DNA of 64,000 nt from Alkaliphilus pronyensis (GTDB taxonomy: Bacteria > Bacillota > Clostridia > Peptostreptococcales > Natronincolaceae), in the NCBI RefSeq assembly GCF_009017275.1, contig NZ_WBZC01000003.1, positions 40,670 through 104,669 of the forward strand. Direction: 5' to 3'. The notes below the pieces were generated by a model that searched no databases, had not been told where the DNA came from, and saw only the letters and a program-made list of their open reading frames with translations. How positions within the stretch are numbered: the first letter of the stretch is position 1; each line of letters opens with the position of its first letter. Shown here one piece after another: positions 1-9,116 of the stretch. A program made the translations under genes and the position numbers.

Positions 1-4
1 TATT

Positions 5-10
5 CCTCCT
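5..10 (-). promoter_or_regulatory. Ribosome binding site of a gene beyond the left edge
   Basis: CCTCCT reads AGGAGG on the minus strand. It lies 4 bases from the window edge, a good distance for a start codon just outside. A leftward gene, divergent from rarD, probably begins there. The start codon itself is not visible, so this is inference. Confidence 0.4.
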
Positions 11-207
11 TTTACCTTTTTCATAATTATATCAAATAGTAAGAAACTTTAGTATCTACTTTTACAGAGGGATTGTTAAATATCATTTAAAAAAATAATA
101 TATATTATCAAAACAGCTGAATATCATAGCATTTAAATTTACAAATATATAGTATATAATTATCTATAGTATATAATATTTAAACTATAAAGAGATGGGG
201 TAAAGCA

Positions 208-1158
208 ATGGAAAACCAAGCTAGCTTAAGCAAAAATGACAACAAAAAAATAGGGATACTATATGGAACTATAGCCTTTATAGCATGGGGATTTCTTCCA
301 TTATATTGGAAGCTGTTAAATCAAATACCAGCCCTAGAGATATTAGCCCATAGAATAACCTGGTCCTTTGTATTTGTCACCATCCTCCTTTTATTAAAAG
401 GGGATTTTAAAAGGCTGAAGGAAGTGTTTAAAAGCAGAAAAAATACAGTGTTAATAATTTTTGCCTCTGTATTTATAACAGTTAACTGGTTTACATATAT
501 TTGGTCAGTAAACTCTAATTATGTGGTGCAGGCAAGTATGGGCTATTATATCAATCCGTTGGTGGTATCCCTTTTAAGCATGCTAGTGTTAAAGGAGCGG
601 TTTAATGCTGGACAAATGATAGCACTAATTCTTGCAACTATAGGTGTTTTAGTATTAACTATTCAGTATGGCAGAATTCCATGGATAGCATTAATATTAG
701 CAACAACCTTTGCCTTTTATGGATTAACAAAAAAGCTTCTTACAGTTGACTCAATTACTGGATTAGCCCTTGAAACAATGATTATAACTCCTGCTGCTTT
801 GTCCTTTATAATTTATAGACAAGTAACTGGAGTAGGCAGCTTATCAACTATTCCAATACCAGTATTGATTTTATTAATGCTTTCAGGTGTAGCTACTGCT
901 ACTCCCCTCCTTTGGTTTGCAAAGGGGGCACAAATGGTGGAGCTTTCAACAATAGGCTTTTTACAGTATATAGCACCAACCATCAGCTTGTTTTTAGGAA
1001 TATTTCTGTTTAAAGAGGAGTTTTCTCAAACACACTTTATTAGCTTTTCGTTTATTTGGGTAGCTTTAATAATTTATACTATATCCATAACAAGGGGTAA
1101 TATATATAAAATAAAAGAAAAGTCAGAGGCTGTTTCTGCTAAAAAACCAAGCATGTAA
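208..1158 (+). CDS. rarD: RarD-type EamA-family permease
   Basis: A 316-residue, very hydrophobic protein with about ten predicted membrane helices, laid out as two EamA-type repeats. The first repeat begins after a short charged N-terminus with GTIAFIAWGFLPLYWK, typical of RarD (chloramphenicol-sensitive protein family). The phrase NWFTYIWSVNSNYVVQASMG also matches this family. These transporters sit in the cytoplasmic membrane; the substrate of most RarD proteins is not known. The gene is monocistronic, with a GATGGGG ribosome binding site ahead of ATG, and no terminator is obvious behind it. Family assignment is firm; substrate is unknown. Confidence 0.85.
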   Translation: MENQASLSKNDNKKIGILYGTIAFIAWGFLPLYWKLLNQIPALEILAHRITWSFVFVTILLLLKGDFKRLKEVFKSRKNTVLIIFASVFITVNWFTYIWSVNSNYVVQASMGYYINPLVVSLLSMLVLKERFNAGQMIALILATIGVLVLTIQYGRIPWIALILATTFAFYGLTKKLLTVDSITGLALETMIITPAALSFIIYRQVTGVGSLSTIPIPVLILLMLSGVATATPLLWFAKGAQMVELSTIGFLQYIAPTISLFLGIFLFKEEFSQTHFISFSFIWVALIIYTISITRGNIYKIKEKSEAVSAKKPSM

Positions 1159-1200
1159 TCAAAGAAGTTGTTTTCCAAAAGAAATTGAAGGGAGAATATT

Positions 1201-1382
1201 ATGGAATTAATTGATATACAACATAAAATAAAACAATTCACCAATGAAAGAAATCGGTCGTTCTCTTTTCGCTTATTTGCTTAGCAAATGAAACAGAAAC
1301 AAATTTACAGGAAGCATTGTTTGGAGTTTTAGAAAAATATGAAAAAAGGTTTAAAGACAAAGGAAATATTGGGTCTTTATGA
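1201..1382 (+). pseudogene. Decayed small gene, possibly MazG-like pyrophosphohydrolase
   Basis: An ATG with a GGGAG ribosome binding site opens a frame reading MELIDIQHKIKQFTNERN, which stops at TAG 1282. A second frame then reads TNLQEALFGVLEKYEKRFKD and ends at TGA 1380. The first piece resembles the N-terminus of small all-alpha MazG-like nucleotide pyrophosphohydrolases, and the second resembles their C-terminal helix. The central metal-binding helices are missing. I read this as an internally deleted, frameshifted remnant. The family call is tentative. Confidence 0.35.
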
Positions 1383-1419
1383 TATCAGCATAAATAAAAT
1401 ATAATAGTGAGGTGTCTAC

Positions 1420-2826
1420 ATGAGAAAAACTATATGGAGTATGATTATAATAATTGTAGCTGTTACTATCTTTACCAGCACTGCTTTCTCTAACTCTGGT
1501 CCTGTTTATTGGGGAGGGAAATCAGCTTCTGATATATTGTTAGTTGATAGCAACTCACCTATAACTGTTACAAGTGAAAACCTAACCTTTGATTTTTCCA
1601 AAAATCAAATACCTGACCACACTATTCATGGGGAAGTTACTGCTGAGTATGTTATGGTTAATCCTACAAATGAAAGCCAGACTGTACTGATGGCTTTTCC
1701 TTTTATTTCACAAATTAGAAGCTTAACAACTGACGATGTACGAATATATGCTGATGACAAGCTGCTAGACTATGATATTTATATAGGAGATATTATTAGA
1801 AGCAGCGCAACAGAAAGTAATAAAGAATCAACCTTTAGCTTTACTAATATAGTTAATAACATCACAAATGAGCCCTATAAAGCAGAGAGCTTTGCCAAAA
1901 ATGAAAGGAGGAGGCTCTATACCTTTAAGGTAACGCCAACCACTGAGGAAAGAATTAATTTTACGGTAGATTTCTCCTTTAACCATAAGGATACCAAAAT
2001 AGTATCGGATGGATTTAATAGGTATGAGAGAAAAGGTGATGAAGTCAAAATTGCAGCATGGTGCTATGAAGAAGAAAGCCTAGAGCTATTCCTATTGGGA
2101 AAAGATGTTGATTTTGAAGTAAATGCATATTCTGATGGTGAACTAAGTGAAGAGACAGACCTGTTTACATATAATGTTACTACTGAAGAAGTTGAATTAG
2201 AGTCATATATAATGGATTATATTGGAGAGGAAAATCAAGCTGCAAATAAAGAAATGTTTGCAGATTCACAAATATATAACTTGTATGCACAGTCTTTAGA
2301 TGAGCTATTTTCACATGGAAATGGATACTGCGTTGAGTTTGATATAATAGAGCAACAACATTTTCAACGATTATTAACCCTTGCTTATACTGTTGAATTT
2401 CCACCCAACAGTGAAAAAAAGGTATCGGTTAATTATATGACAACTGGAACAATGGATAAAACAGAAACCGTTTATCCCTTATATACCTTTGACTATATTT
2501 TAAATCCTGCAAAAAATTGGAGGGATTTTAAGAATCTAAATGTTAAGATAATACCTCACCCAGATGCACAATATTTAGTGGAGAGTAATATTGAGTTCAT
2601 AAAGGAAGAAAACAACACATATACTGCAAAGCTTGAGAATCTACCAGAAAATGATCTTACCTTTACTTTGTATTCTGACGAAGAAATCACAGCTATAGAT
2701 AGATTAGCAGGTGACATATATAATAGGTTTGGCTATCTAACCCCCATTGTAATAATACTAATAGTTTTAACAATAGTAACATTAATTATTGTGGCAATTA
2801 TAAGAAAAAAACAGCATAAAGCTTAG
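1420..2826 (+). CDS. Exported, membrane-anchored protein of unknown function
   Basis: A 468-residue protein with an N-terminal signal sequence (residues 1-24, hydrophobic core IIIIVAVTIFTSTAFS) and one C-terminal membrane helix near residues 440-460 followed by a basic tail (RKKQHKA). Most of the chain should therefore lie outside the cell, anchored at its C-terminus. The mature part begins NSGPVYWGGKSASD, a start I associate with uncharacterised clostridial surface proteins. It is rich in beta-type sequence and has no catalytic motif that I recognise. A GAGGTG ribosome binding site supports the ATG. It stands alone between rarD and trkA. No function is proposed. Confidence 0.7.
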   Translation: MRKTIWSMIIIIVAVTIFTSTAFSNSGPVYWGGKSASDILLVDSNSPITVTSENLTFDFSKNQIPDHTIHGEVTAEYVMVNPTNESQTVLMAFPFISQIRSLTTDDVRIYADDKLLDYDIYIGDIIRSSATESNKESTFSFTNIVNNITNEPYKAESFAKNERRRLYTFKVTPTTEERINFTVDFSFNHKDTKIVSDGFNRYERKGDEVKIAAWCYEEESLELFLLGKDVDFEVNAYSDGELSEETDLFTYNVTTEEVELESYIMDYIGEENQAANKEMFADSQIYNLYAQSLDELFSHGNGYCVEFDIIEQQHFQRLLTLAYTVEFPPNSEKKVSVNYMTTGTMDKTETVYPLYTFDYILNPAKNWRDFKNLNVKIIPHPDAQYLVESNIEFIKEENNTYTAKLENLPENDLTFTLYSDEEITAIDRLAGDIYNRFGYLTPIVIILIVLTIVTLIIVAIIRKKQHKA

Positions 2827-3013
2827 GTTTGAGGATAGTTTATATTAAAATTTAGTATCTATATAGGAACCTAGAGGATTATATGGTATTATATAATAAA
2901 TAAATGTTAAAGGGGGTAATTAACATTTTTTTTATTGGTGGAAAAAGCTTTAAATGCAATATTACTCTTAAGGTAGAGTTTGAAGAACTATGAAGAAGAC
3001 AACAGCTTGTATA

Positions 3014-3137
3014 TAAAGGAAACTTAGTTCAGATGGAGTTTAACCCCACCTGAACTCTAGTTCCGTTTACTTTCTAGCTTGGCGGCACTTATCCCTCGCT
3101 TAAGAAGCGGATGTGTTAGTAACGCCGCTGAGATAAA
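3014..3137 (+). repeat. Structured dispersed repeat A, copy 1 (leader of trkA)
   Basis: About 124 bases, nearly identical to 9166-9290. It contains a hairpin with arms around GTTCAGATGG and CCACCTGAAC (one mismatch), then GGCGGC paired with GCCGC around an inner CGCTT-AAG-AAGCG hairpin. TTATC inside the second domain is complementary to GATAA just after it, which would make a pseudoknot. The repeat ends immediately before the GGAGG ribosome binding site of trkA. It could be a cis-acting RNA or a small mobile palindromic element. Confidence 0.7.
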
Positions 3138-3152
3138 ATGGAGGTTGTTTAA

Positions 3153-4559
3153 ATGTATGTTATTATTGTTGGAGCAGGTAAACTAGGGTATAAATTAGCA
3201 GAATCATTTTCCCATGTAAATAATAATGTTGTGATTGTAGATACAGATAACGGAGCTTTACAACGTGTAAGTAATCATATAGATTTACTCACGGTTAAAG
3301 CCAATGGTGTAAAGTTATCTGTTTTAGAAGAGTTAGGTGTAAAAAATGCTGATTTACTAATATCTGTAACAAGTAGTGATGAAACAAATATGTTAATTTG
3401 TACAACAGCAAAAAAGCTTGGCTGTAAAAGAGTTATTGCCCGTATTCGAAATCCAGAGTATGGTAATCAAATGGATTTTGTTAAAAATAAACTGGAAATA
3501 GATTACATTGCAAATCCTGAATTAGAGACAGCCAAAGAAATAACTAAATATTTACTGAAGGGCGATGCCATACACATGGAGGATTTTGCTCGAGGTAAAG
3601 TTGTTATGGCAGATTTCCGCGTAAATAGCCTTAACAATATGAAGGGTAAAAAGCTTAAAGAGCTTGAGATATCTAAACCTGTCTTAATTGTTGCTATATC
3701 AAGAGATGGTGAAATGATAATACCCCATGGTGATACTGAATTAACACAAAGAGATATTATATACGTTATTGGAGAGAAGGAAAATATTAATACCTTTTCT
3801 AAGTTTTGGGGCGCGCCTGTAGAACGAAAGCATGTAAAAAAAGCTATGATATTAGGTGGGGGAAAGGCTGGATTCTATCTTGCAAGAAAGCTTATAGCTA
3901 GTGGAGTTTCAGTGAAAATAATTGAAAGAAATAAAGAAAGATGTAAATATTTAGTGGAAGAACTCAATAATGCATTAGTAATACAAGGAGATGCTACAGA
4001 TCAACAGCTTATTTTAGACGAAAACATTTCAGATATGGATGCTTTAATATTATTAACTGGCTATGATGAGGAAAATCTTCTTCTATCACTTTTAGGTAAA
4101 AAATACGGAGTCAGCAAAGTAATAGCTAAGGTTAGCAGACCAAATTATATACCAATTATTGAACAGCTGGGAATAGATGTGGCAATAAATCCTATAATGA
4201 TAACAGCTGGTGGTATATTAAGGTATGTACAAGGTGGGAAGGTTGAATCCATTTCAATGCTATTGGGAGGACAGGCAGAGGTACTTGAAATAATTGCTCC
4301 AAATAATTCTAAAGTTATAGGAGTACCCTTATCCAAGCTGGAGCTGCCAAAGGGAATTATAATTGGAGCTATAGTAGATAATGGTAAAGTTACTATTCCT
4401 AATGGAAATTCAATTATAAATCCAGGAAACCGCTTAGTTGTATTCTGTCTACAATCGGAGATAAGCTCACTAGATAAGTACTTTTATAGAACCAAAGGGG
4501 GACTACTAGATGAACTACAGAAGAGTTTTAAAGGTCTTAGGAAGTCTGCTTCTATTTGA
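3153..4559 (+). CDS. trkA: Trk potassium uptake regulator TrkA
   Basis: A 468-residue cytosolic regulatory subunit of the Trk/Ktr potassium uptake system. It has two tandem RCK units. The first Rossmann nucleotide site begins MYVIIVGAGKLGYKLAES and ends in the acidic VDTD. The second begins KAMILGGGKAGFYLARKL. A TrkA-C-type domain follows each. This two-unit architecture is that of classical TrkA rather than the single-unit KtrA. A GGAGG site precedes the ATG. The last 50 bases overlap trkH, so the two are translated from one message. Repeat A copy 1 lies in the leader and could regulate it. Confidence 0.93.
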   Translation: MYVIIVGAGKLGYKLAESFSHVNNNVVIVDTDNGALQRVSNHIDLLTVKANGVKLSVLEELGVKNADLLISVTSSDETNMLICTTAKKLGCKRVIARIRNPEYGNQMDFVKNKLEIDYIANPELETAKEITKYLLKGDAIHMEDFARGKVVMADFRVNSLNNMKGKKLKELEISKPVLIVAISRDGEMIIPHGDTELTQRDIIYVIGEKENINTFSKFWGAPVERKHVKKAMILGGGKAGFYLARKLIASGVSVKIIERNKERCKYLVEELNNALVIQGDATDQQLILDENISDMDALILLTGYDEENLLLSLLGKKYGVSKVIAKVSRPNYIPIIEQLGIDVAINPIMITAGGILRYVQGGKVESISMLLGGQAEVLEIIAPNNSKVIGVPLSKLELPKGIIIGAIVDNGKVTIPNGNSIINPGNRLVVFCLQSEISSLDKYFYRTKGGLLDELQKSFKGLRKSASI

Positions 4560-5955
4560 AGCACTAACCTTAATTCCCCCCTTAGCAATATCTATTTATC
4601 ATAATCAACATGATAGACAAGCATTTCTTTATACAATTGCTATTATATTAGCCTTTAGTATACCGATGTCCTTGCTTCCGCAGAAATCCAATAGAATTAA
4701 AGCAAAGGAAGCCCTTTCAATTGTTACATTAGGCTGGCTTCTTGTAGCCTTTTTTGGATCTTTACCCTTTGTTTTTTCAGGCAGTATTCCATCTGTTATT
4801 GATGCATTCTTTGAAACGGTATCAGGTCTTACCACAACGGGAGCAACAATAATAGAAGATATAGAGGTATTACCACGTGGAATATTGTTTTGGAGGTCTT
4901 TTACCCATTGGATAGGCGGCATGGGGATACTGGTATTGACATTAGCCATTTTACCTACTATAGGTGTTGGTGGATTTCAAATATTTAAGGCTGAAAGTCC
5001 AGGCCCTATTTCAGATAAGCTAGTACCTAAAATGAAGGATACTGCGAAAATTTTGTATAGTGCCTATTTAGGAATAACCGTAATACAAACTGTTATGCTG
5101 TACTTTGGAGGACTATCACTATATGAAGCATTGGTTCATACCTTTGGAACAGTAGGTACAGGAGGATTTTCTACTCGTAATGCAAGTATAGGAGCCTTTA
5201 ATTATAGCAGCTATATAATTATGGTTATATCATTTTTTATGATTGCTTCTGGTGTTAATTTCTCTTTATATTATGAGATGTATAAGGGACGTTGGAGAAA
5301 TGTATTAAAGAACTCTGAGTTTAGAGCATATATGTCGATAATATTTATTAGCGTGCTATTAATAACAGTTAATTTGAATGGTTTGTATTCTTCAGTTTTT
5401 GAAACATTTAAGCATTCCCTGTTTCAAGTTGCATCCATTATAACTACCACTGGCTACACAACAGCAGATTTTGATCAATGGAATAGCTTTAGTAAAGCAA
5501 TACTCTTCACCTTAATGTTTGTGGGTGGATGTGCTGGGTCAACCGGTGGTTCAATTAAGGTTATCAGATTAGTAATACTGTTTAAGCTAGTAAAGCGAGA
5601 GATTAAAAAAATACTACATCCTAATGCATATGTGCCAATTCAAATAAATAAAAAAATGGTTTCTAATGATGTTGTAGCAAGCATAACAAGCTTTTTCTTT
5701 TTATATCTAGTTATTTTTGCAGTAGGCACCCTGCTTATTTCCTTAGAGGGAGTTGGTTTTATTACAGCTTCTAGTGCCGTAGCTGCAACATTAGGGAATA
5801 TAGGTCCAGGCTTTGAAATGGTAGGACCTACCATGACCTACAGCCACTTTTCTATTCCTAGTAAGCTTTTATTATCATTAATGATGTTATTTGGTAGACT
5901 TGAGCTATTTACTATTTTTGTTATGTTAATGCCTAACTTTTGGATAAATGAGTAA
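4510..5955 (+). CDS. trkH: Trk potassium uptake channel subunit TrkH
   Basis: A 481-residue polytopic membrane protein forming the ion pathway through which K+ enters. The four pore-loop selectivity segments of the SKT superfamily are visible: TTTGATII, GTVGTGGFSTRN, TTTGYTTADF and GNIGPGFEMVG. The gene starts inside the end of trkA, with a 50-base overlap and an AAGGGGGA ribosome binding site within the trkA coding sequence. Length and order match TrkH/TrkG/KtrB, and the TrkA partner alongside favours TrkH. The C-terminus is intact (LMPNFWINE). No terminator is evident downstream. Confidence 0.93.
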   Translation: MNYRRVLKVLGSLLLFEALTLIPPLAISIYHNQHDRQAFLYTIAIILAFSIPMSLLPQKSNRIKAKEALSIVTLGWLLVAFFGSLPFVFSGSIPSVIDAFFETVSGLTTTGATIIEDIEVLPRGILFWRSFTHWIGGMGILVLTLAILPTIGVGGFQIFKAESPGPISDKLVPKMKDTAKILYSAYLGITVIQTVMLYFGGLSLYEALVHTFGTVGTGGFSTRNASIGAFNYSSYIIMVISFFMIASGVNFSLYYEMYKGRWRNVLKNSEFRAYMSIIFISVLLITVNLNGLYSSVFETFKHSLFQVASIITTTGYTTADFDQWNSFSKAILFTLMFVGGCAGSTGGSIKVIRLVILFKLVKREIKKILHPNAYVPIQINKKMVSNDVVASITSFFFLYLVIFAVGTLLISLEGVGFITASSAVAATLGNIGPGFEMVGPTMTYSHFSIPSKLLLSLMMLFGRLELFTIFVMLMPNFWINE

Positions 5956-6112
5956 TCTATAGCTTAACCCCAAAAAGCAAATAGTAACTTGAGATACTAA
6001 CTGTTATCTAGTCTTGTTTGTAGTTTTATAACAAAAACAATAGTCAAAATTTGATAAATGTACACAAAATTGTACACATCGACATAAATCGACACATTAC
6101 CCTTTGATATGA

Positions 6113-6121
6113 TGCTATAAT
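6113..6121 (+). promoter_or_regulatory. Extended -10 promoter for the c-di-GMP riboswitch RNA
   Basis: TGCTATAAT fits the TGN-TATAAT extended -10 form and lies about 40 bases before the riboswitch fold. No good -35 is present at 17 bases. Just upstream lie a TGTACA-N6-TGTACA inverted repeat (about 6060-6078) and a tandem ATCGACA (about 6079-6094), possible protein sites. Confidence 0.5.
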
Positions 6122-6159
6122 ATTTGAAAGATTCAAAATCCTATATAAATAAATACCTA

Positions 6160-6256
6160 TGAAGATAATGGCAAACTTTTTGAAAGAAAAGGACGCAAAG
6201 CTATGGGTCTAAGGGATAAAATATCCTATGACAGCCAAGTTGCCTAATTAGATTAT
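6160..6256 (+). ncRNA. Cyclic di-GMP-I (GEMM) riboswitch
   Basis: The conserved GEMM landmarks appear in order: GGCAAAC (6170), a stem capped by a GAAA tetraloop (6182-6185), GGACGCAAAGCTATGGGTCT (6191-6210), a variable hairpin around AGGGATAAAATATCCT, GACAGCC (6230-6236) and GTTGCC (6239-6244) closing P1 with GGCAA. ATAAT and ATTAT can extend P1. A terminator follows at once, so ligand binding most likely controls read-through into the chemoreceptor gene. Whether c-di-GMP turns it on or off cannot be read from the sequence. Confidence 0.9.
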
Positions 6257-6264
6257 GCAATTTT

Positions 6265-6292
6265 GGAGACGACCTATCGTCTCTTTCTTTTT
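6265..6292 (+). terminator. Riboswitch-controlled intrinsic terminator
   Basis: GAGACGA-CCTA-TCGTCTC makes a perfect 7-bp stem with a 4-base loop, followed by TTTCTTTTT. It sits 9 bases behind the c-di-GMP aptamer and about 140 bases before the chemoreceptor start, the usual place for an expression platform. Confidence 0.85.
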
Positions 6293-6428
6293 ACATATTT
6301 TAATTCTAATAGTTTAAGCTTTTTTATGTGCTTAAGAAGGGAGCTGAGGGCATTCATTGAATTTGAGGTAGTAAATAACAGGAAAACGTATACCCATTTA
6401 ATTATTACAAAGCTAGGAGTGAATAATA

Positions 6429-8420
6429 TTGAAAAAATTGAAGTTTAGAATTGCTTTAGCCTTTACACTAATAAGCCTGTTACTATTTTTAACCACAGGC
6501 GTAGCTGCATCCTTATTCGCAAAGGGGTCATTAATTGATGTTTCTGAAATTCTAAGTAATGAAGTGGTAAACTCTAATGCTGATACTATATCAGAGTTCT
6601 TAGCTGCCCGTATAAGTGAGCTAAAGCATATAGCACAGTATGATGACTTAAAAGACATGAATCTTGAAGAATCAATGGATTATCTTATTCGTGTCGCTGA
6701 GGACAGTGAATATGAATCTATAGCCTTAGTTAAGCCTAACGGACAGGCATGGGCAACAACTGGTGCAACCTTAGACCTATCAAAAAGTCCCTATATGAAG
6801 GAGATTTTTGAAAATGGAGCAAGCAACTATGTTTCCGATCCATTTCTAGCAAAGTCTACAGGTAGCATTATTGTTTCAGTAGCTCAGGTTATTGTTGATG
6901 ATTATGGAAATAAGGTTGGTGTTTTATCAGCAGCATTAACATTAGACAAAATAACAGAAATATCAGAGGCCATTAATATCGAAGACAAGGGCTTTGGCTG
7001 GATTATAAATCAAAAGGGTTTAATAATAGCCCATAGGAATCCTGAGGTAGCAATGATAGAGGATATTGTTGACTACGAGGATGGAGTTTATAAGGAGCTA
7101 AAGGCTTATAAAGATGAGTTGTTTGAAAATCCCTTCGGTGTAATAGAACCAACTATAAATGGACAAGAGGTTTATCTTTTTTATTCAGCAATAGATAATA
7201 CACAAAATTGGAGGCTAGTGGTGGAAATACCCAAGGGTGCTCTTTTAAGTAATATATCAGCCTTAAATAATAATCTTGGTATGCTAATTTTAGTAATAGT
7301 ACTTATAATGACTACTGCTGCATTCTTAATCTCTAATATTATAACAAAGCCTATTACTGAAATAACAAAATATAGTGAAAAGGTTTCAAAGCTAGACTTT
7401 ACAGACGATATTCCTAAAAAGCTATTAGATCGTAAGGATGAAATCGGGGCCCTATCAGTATCCTTTAACAATATTCTACTTAATTTACGGAGCTTTATAA
7501 AGAATATTGCAGAAAACTCCCAGTACTTGACAGCCTCATCACAGCAATTAACGGAAACTAGCCAACAATCAACTATGGCAGCAGAAGAGGTTGCTAAAAC
7601 AATTGAAGAAATAGCGAGGGGGGCCAATGATCAAGCTAAAGACACTGAAAAAGGAGCTTTAAATATTGATGAGCTTGGAAGGCTTATTGAAAAGGATCAG
7701 AACTATATGAAGAAGCTGAATTCCTCAGTTGAAGATGTATCTAAGCTTAAAGAGGCTGGTTTAGGAATTGTACAAGACTTGGTGGAAAAAACAATGGCAA
7801 GCAATAATGCCACCAAAGAGGTTCATGATATTATTCAAAACACAAATAAAAGTGCTGAAAGAATAGAAAATGCAAGTGAAATGATTAAAAGCATTGCTGC
7901 ACAAACTAATCTCTTAGCCCTAAATGCTGCTATAGAGGCTGCTAGAGCAGGTGAAGCAGGAAAAGGATTTGCAGTAGTTGCGGAGGAAATAAGAAAGCTG
8001 GCAGAGCAATCCAATGATTTTACAGAGGAAATATCTAAAATTATTAAAGAATTAAGTATAAAAACCCTAGAGGCTGTTAGCACCATGAAGGATGTAGGAG
8101 ACATAGTTACCTCTCAATCTGAGAGTGTAGAAAGCACCAACAAAAAGTTTGAGGGTATATCAAAGGCAATAGAGGACATTAAAATAATAATTGAAGAGCT
8201 TAACCTATCTGGTAAAGAGATGGATAGTAAGAAGAATGATATTATTACCATTATCCAAAACCTATCTGCTATTTCAGAGGAAAATGCAGCTGGGACTCAG
8301 GAGGCCTCTGCTTCAGTAGAGGAGCAAACGGCATCTATGGAGGAAATTGCCAACGCAAGTGAGGCTTTGGCTAAGCTAGCTCAAGAAATGCAAGCTAATA
8401 TTTCAAAATTTAAATGCTAA
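6429..8420 (+). CDS. Methyl-accepting chemotaxis protein
   Basis: A 663-residue chemoreceptor. A membrane helix at about residues 8-30 is followed by a large extracellular sensor with dCache-like features ([30 protein letters not shown]). A second helix lies at about 283-305, then a HAMP domain containing [18 protein letters not shown]. The cytoplasmic signalling coiled coil has the nearly invariant tip around [18 protein letters not shown] and [16 protein letters not shown], which contacts CheA/CheW. The start is TTG with an AGGAG site; no in-frame ATG is better placed. The 5' leader holds a c-di-GMP riboswitch and terminator, so receptor production should depend on c-di-GMP. The sensed ligand is unknown. 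The gene ends two bases before a long hairpin repeat. Confidence 0.93.
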   Translation: MKKLKFRIALAFTLISLLLFLTTGVAASLFAKGSLIDVSEILSNEVVNSNADTISEFLAARISELKHIAQYDDLKDMNLEESMDYLIRVAEDSEYESIALVKPNGQAWATTGATLDLSKSPYMKEIFENGASNYVSDPFLAKSTGSIIVSVAQVIVDDYGNKVGVLSAALTLDKITEISEAINIEDKGFGWIINQKGLIIAHRNPEVAMIEDIVDYEDGVYKELKAYKDELFENPFGVIEPTINGQEVYLFYSAIDNTQNWRLVVEIPKGALLSNISALNNNLGMLILVIVLIMTTAAFLISNIITKPITEITKYSEKVSKLDFTDDIPKKLLDRKDEIGALSVSFNNILLNLRSFIKNIAENSQYLTASSQQLTETSQQSTMAAEEVAKTIEEIARGANDQAKDTEKGALNIDELGRLIEKDQNYMKKLNSSVEDVSKLKEAGLGIVQDLVEKTMASNNATKEVHDIIQNTNKSAERIENASEMIKSIAAQTNLLALNAAIEAARAGEAGKGFAVVAEEIRKLAEQSNDFTEEISKIIKELSIKTLEAVSTMKDVGDIVTSQSESVESTNKKFEGISKAIEDIKIIIEELNLSGKEMDSKKNDIITIIQNLSAISEENAAGTQEASASVEEQTASMEEIANASEALAKLAQEMQANISKFKC

Positions 8421-8422
8421 TA

Positions 8423-8459
8423 ATTAATGTCGTGGGGACTGTGTCCCCACGACATTAAT
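8423..8459. repeat. Perfect 17-bp hairpin at convergent gene ends (REP-like)
   Basis: ATTAATGTCGTGGGGAC-TGT-GTCCCCACGACATTAAT is a perfect inverted repeat with a 3-base loop. It lies between the stop of the chemoreceptor and the end of the carbonic-anhydrase-like gene, and it provides that gene's TAA stop on the minus strand. The GTGGGGAC core recurs at 24921-24988. It may act as a bidirectional terminator, although no T-run follows on either strand. Confidence 0.7.
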
Positions 8460-8922
8460 ATAATCTACTAAGCTTTAACTTTTTTATTTGAGCTAACTGG
8501 TTTATAGAAACAGGTGAATATCTAAAAGAATATTGACAAGCCACCCGATTAACCTTCCAATTCTCATCCACCCATAGGCCTATTACTTCAACATCCCTAT
8601 TCCAGGCTTCAACATTTCTTACCGCTTGTAAAATCTGTTTAATTTGAGTATCTTCATTTGCAGGATTACCACCACAGTCATAGTGTCCAACTATTGCTAT
8701 TACCTTAGAGTTATGCTTTTCAATTGAAATTGCTACTCGTTTCTTAATAGAATCTACAGTTAATTTATTTGTGTATTCTGCTAAAATTTTGTTTGGCCCT
8801 GCCTCAGTAATCATATCTACAAAGTCTGCTCCATACTCACTCTTCATAAAATCAATTACAGGCTTTTGTGTCCTACCATCCATGCAGTTAATTGTAGTTA
8901 CAAACCTATCTGTCATATTCAT
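8455..8922 (-). CDS. Beta-carbonic-anhydrase-like protein
   Basis: A 155-residue protein, short for a beta-carbonic anhydrase (usually about 190-220). The zinc-site pattern is present: Cys13, Asp15 and Arg17 in INCMDGR, and His80 and Cys83 in GHYDCGGNP. These are the Cys-His-Cys ligands and the Asp-Arg dyad of the fold. If active it would interconvert CO2 and bicarbonate in the cytosol; members of this short clade are often called only carbonic-anhydrase-like. A GGAGGAC site precedes the ATG. The gene is convergent with the chemoreceptor gene, and its stop codon lies within the hairpin repeat. Confidence 0.7.
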   Translation of the reverse strand: MNMTDRFVTTINCMDGRTQKPVIDFMKSEYGADFVDMITEAGPNKILAEYTNKLTVDSIKKRVAISIEKHNSKVIAIVGHYDCGGNPANEDTQIKQILQAVRNVEAWNRDVEVIGLWVDENWKVNRVACQYSFRYSPVSINQLAQIKKLKLSRLY

Positions 8923-9007
8923 GTTATAAAGTCCTCCATAATTATGTAATTAACTATAATTATATGAGTTATTAATTCTCAATGCAATAAAAACTTGTGG
9001 AAGAAAC

Positions 9008-9050
9008 GGGGTTATTGACATTTTTGTTAGTTGTCAACAACCCCATCCCC
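9008..9050. repeat. Degenerate GGGGTTATTGACA hairpin (REP-like)
   Basis: GGGGTTATTGACA (9008-9020) pairs with TGTCAACAACCCC (9032-9044) with one mismatch, and ATCCCC follows. The arm is the inner part of the perfect hairpin at 24921-24988, so this is a decayed copy of the same element. Confidence 0.6.
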
Positions 9051-9116
9051 ATGATATGCTGTTGACATGTTGGTCACCCCTGACATGAAGAGATAAATTT
9101 AACCATTATGAATCTT

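Noticed and set aside
3130..3137. GCTGAGATAA in repeat A as a thiamine pyrophosphate riboswitch
   Set aside because: It recalls the CTGAGA of TPP riboswitches, but the other conserved parts (ACCTGATCTGGATAATGCCAGCG region) are absent and the order is wrong.
6263..6448. Open frame of 61 codons before the chemoreceptor gene
   Set aside because: It starts inside the riboswitch terminator, has no ribosome binding site and overlaps the chemoreceptor start. It is leader sequence.
7181..8104. Antisense open frames within the chemoreceptor gene and similar long antisense frames elsewhere (for example 16867-17232, 21157-21474, 37545-38072)
   Set aside because: They lie wholly within well-supported genes on the other strand, have no ribosome binding sites and give low-complexity products.
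8455..8922. Truncated carbonic anhydrase pseudogene
   Set aside because: The frame is open, zinc-site residues are complete and the ribosome binding site is good. Only the length is below the usual range.
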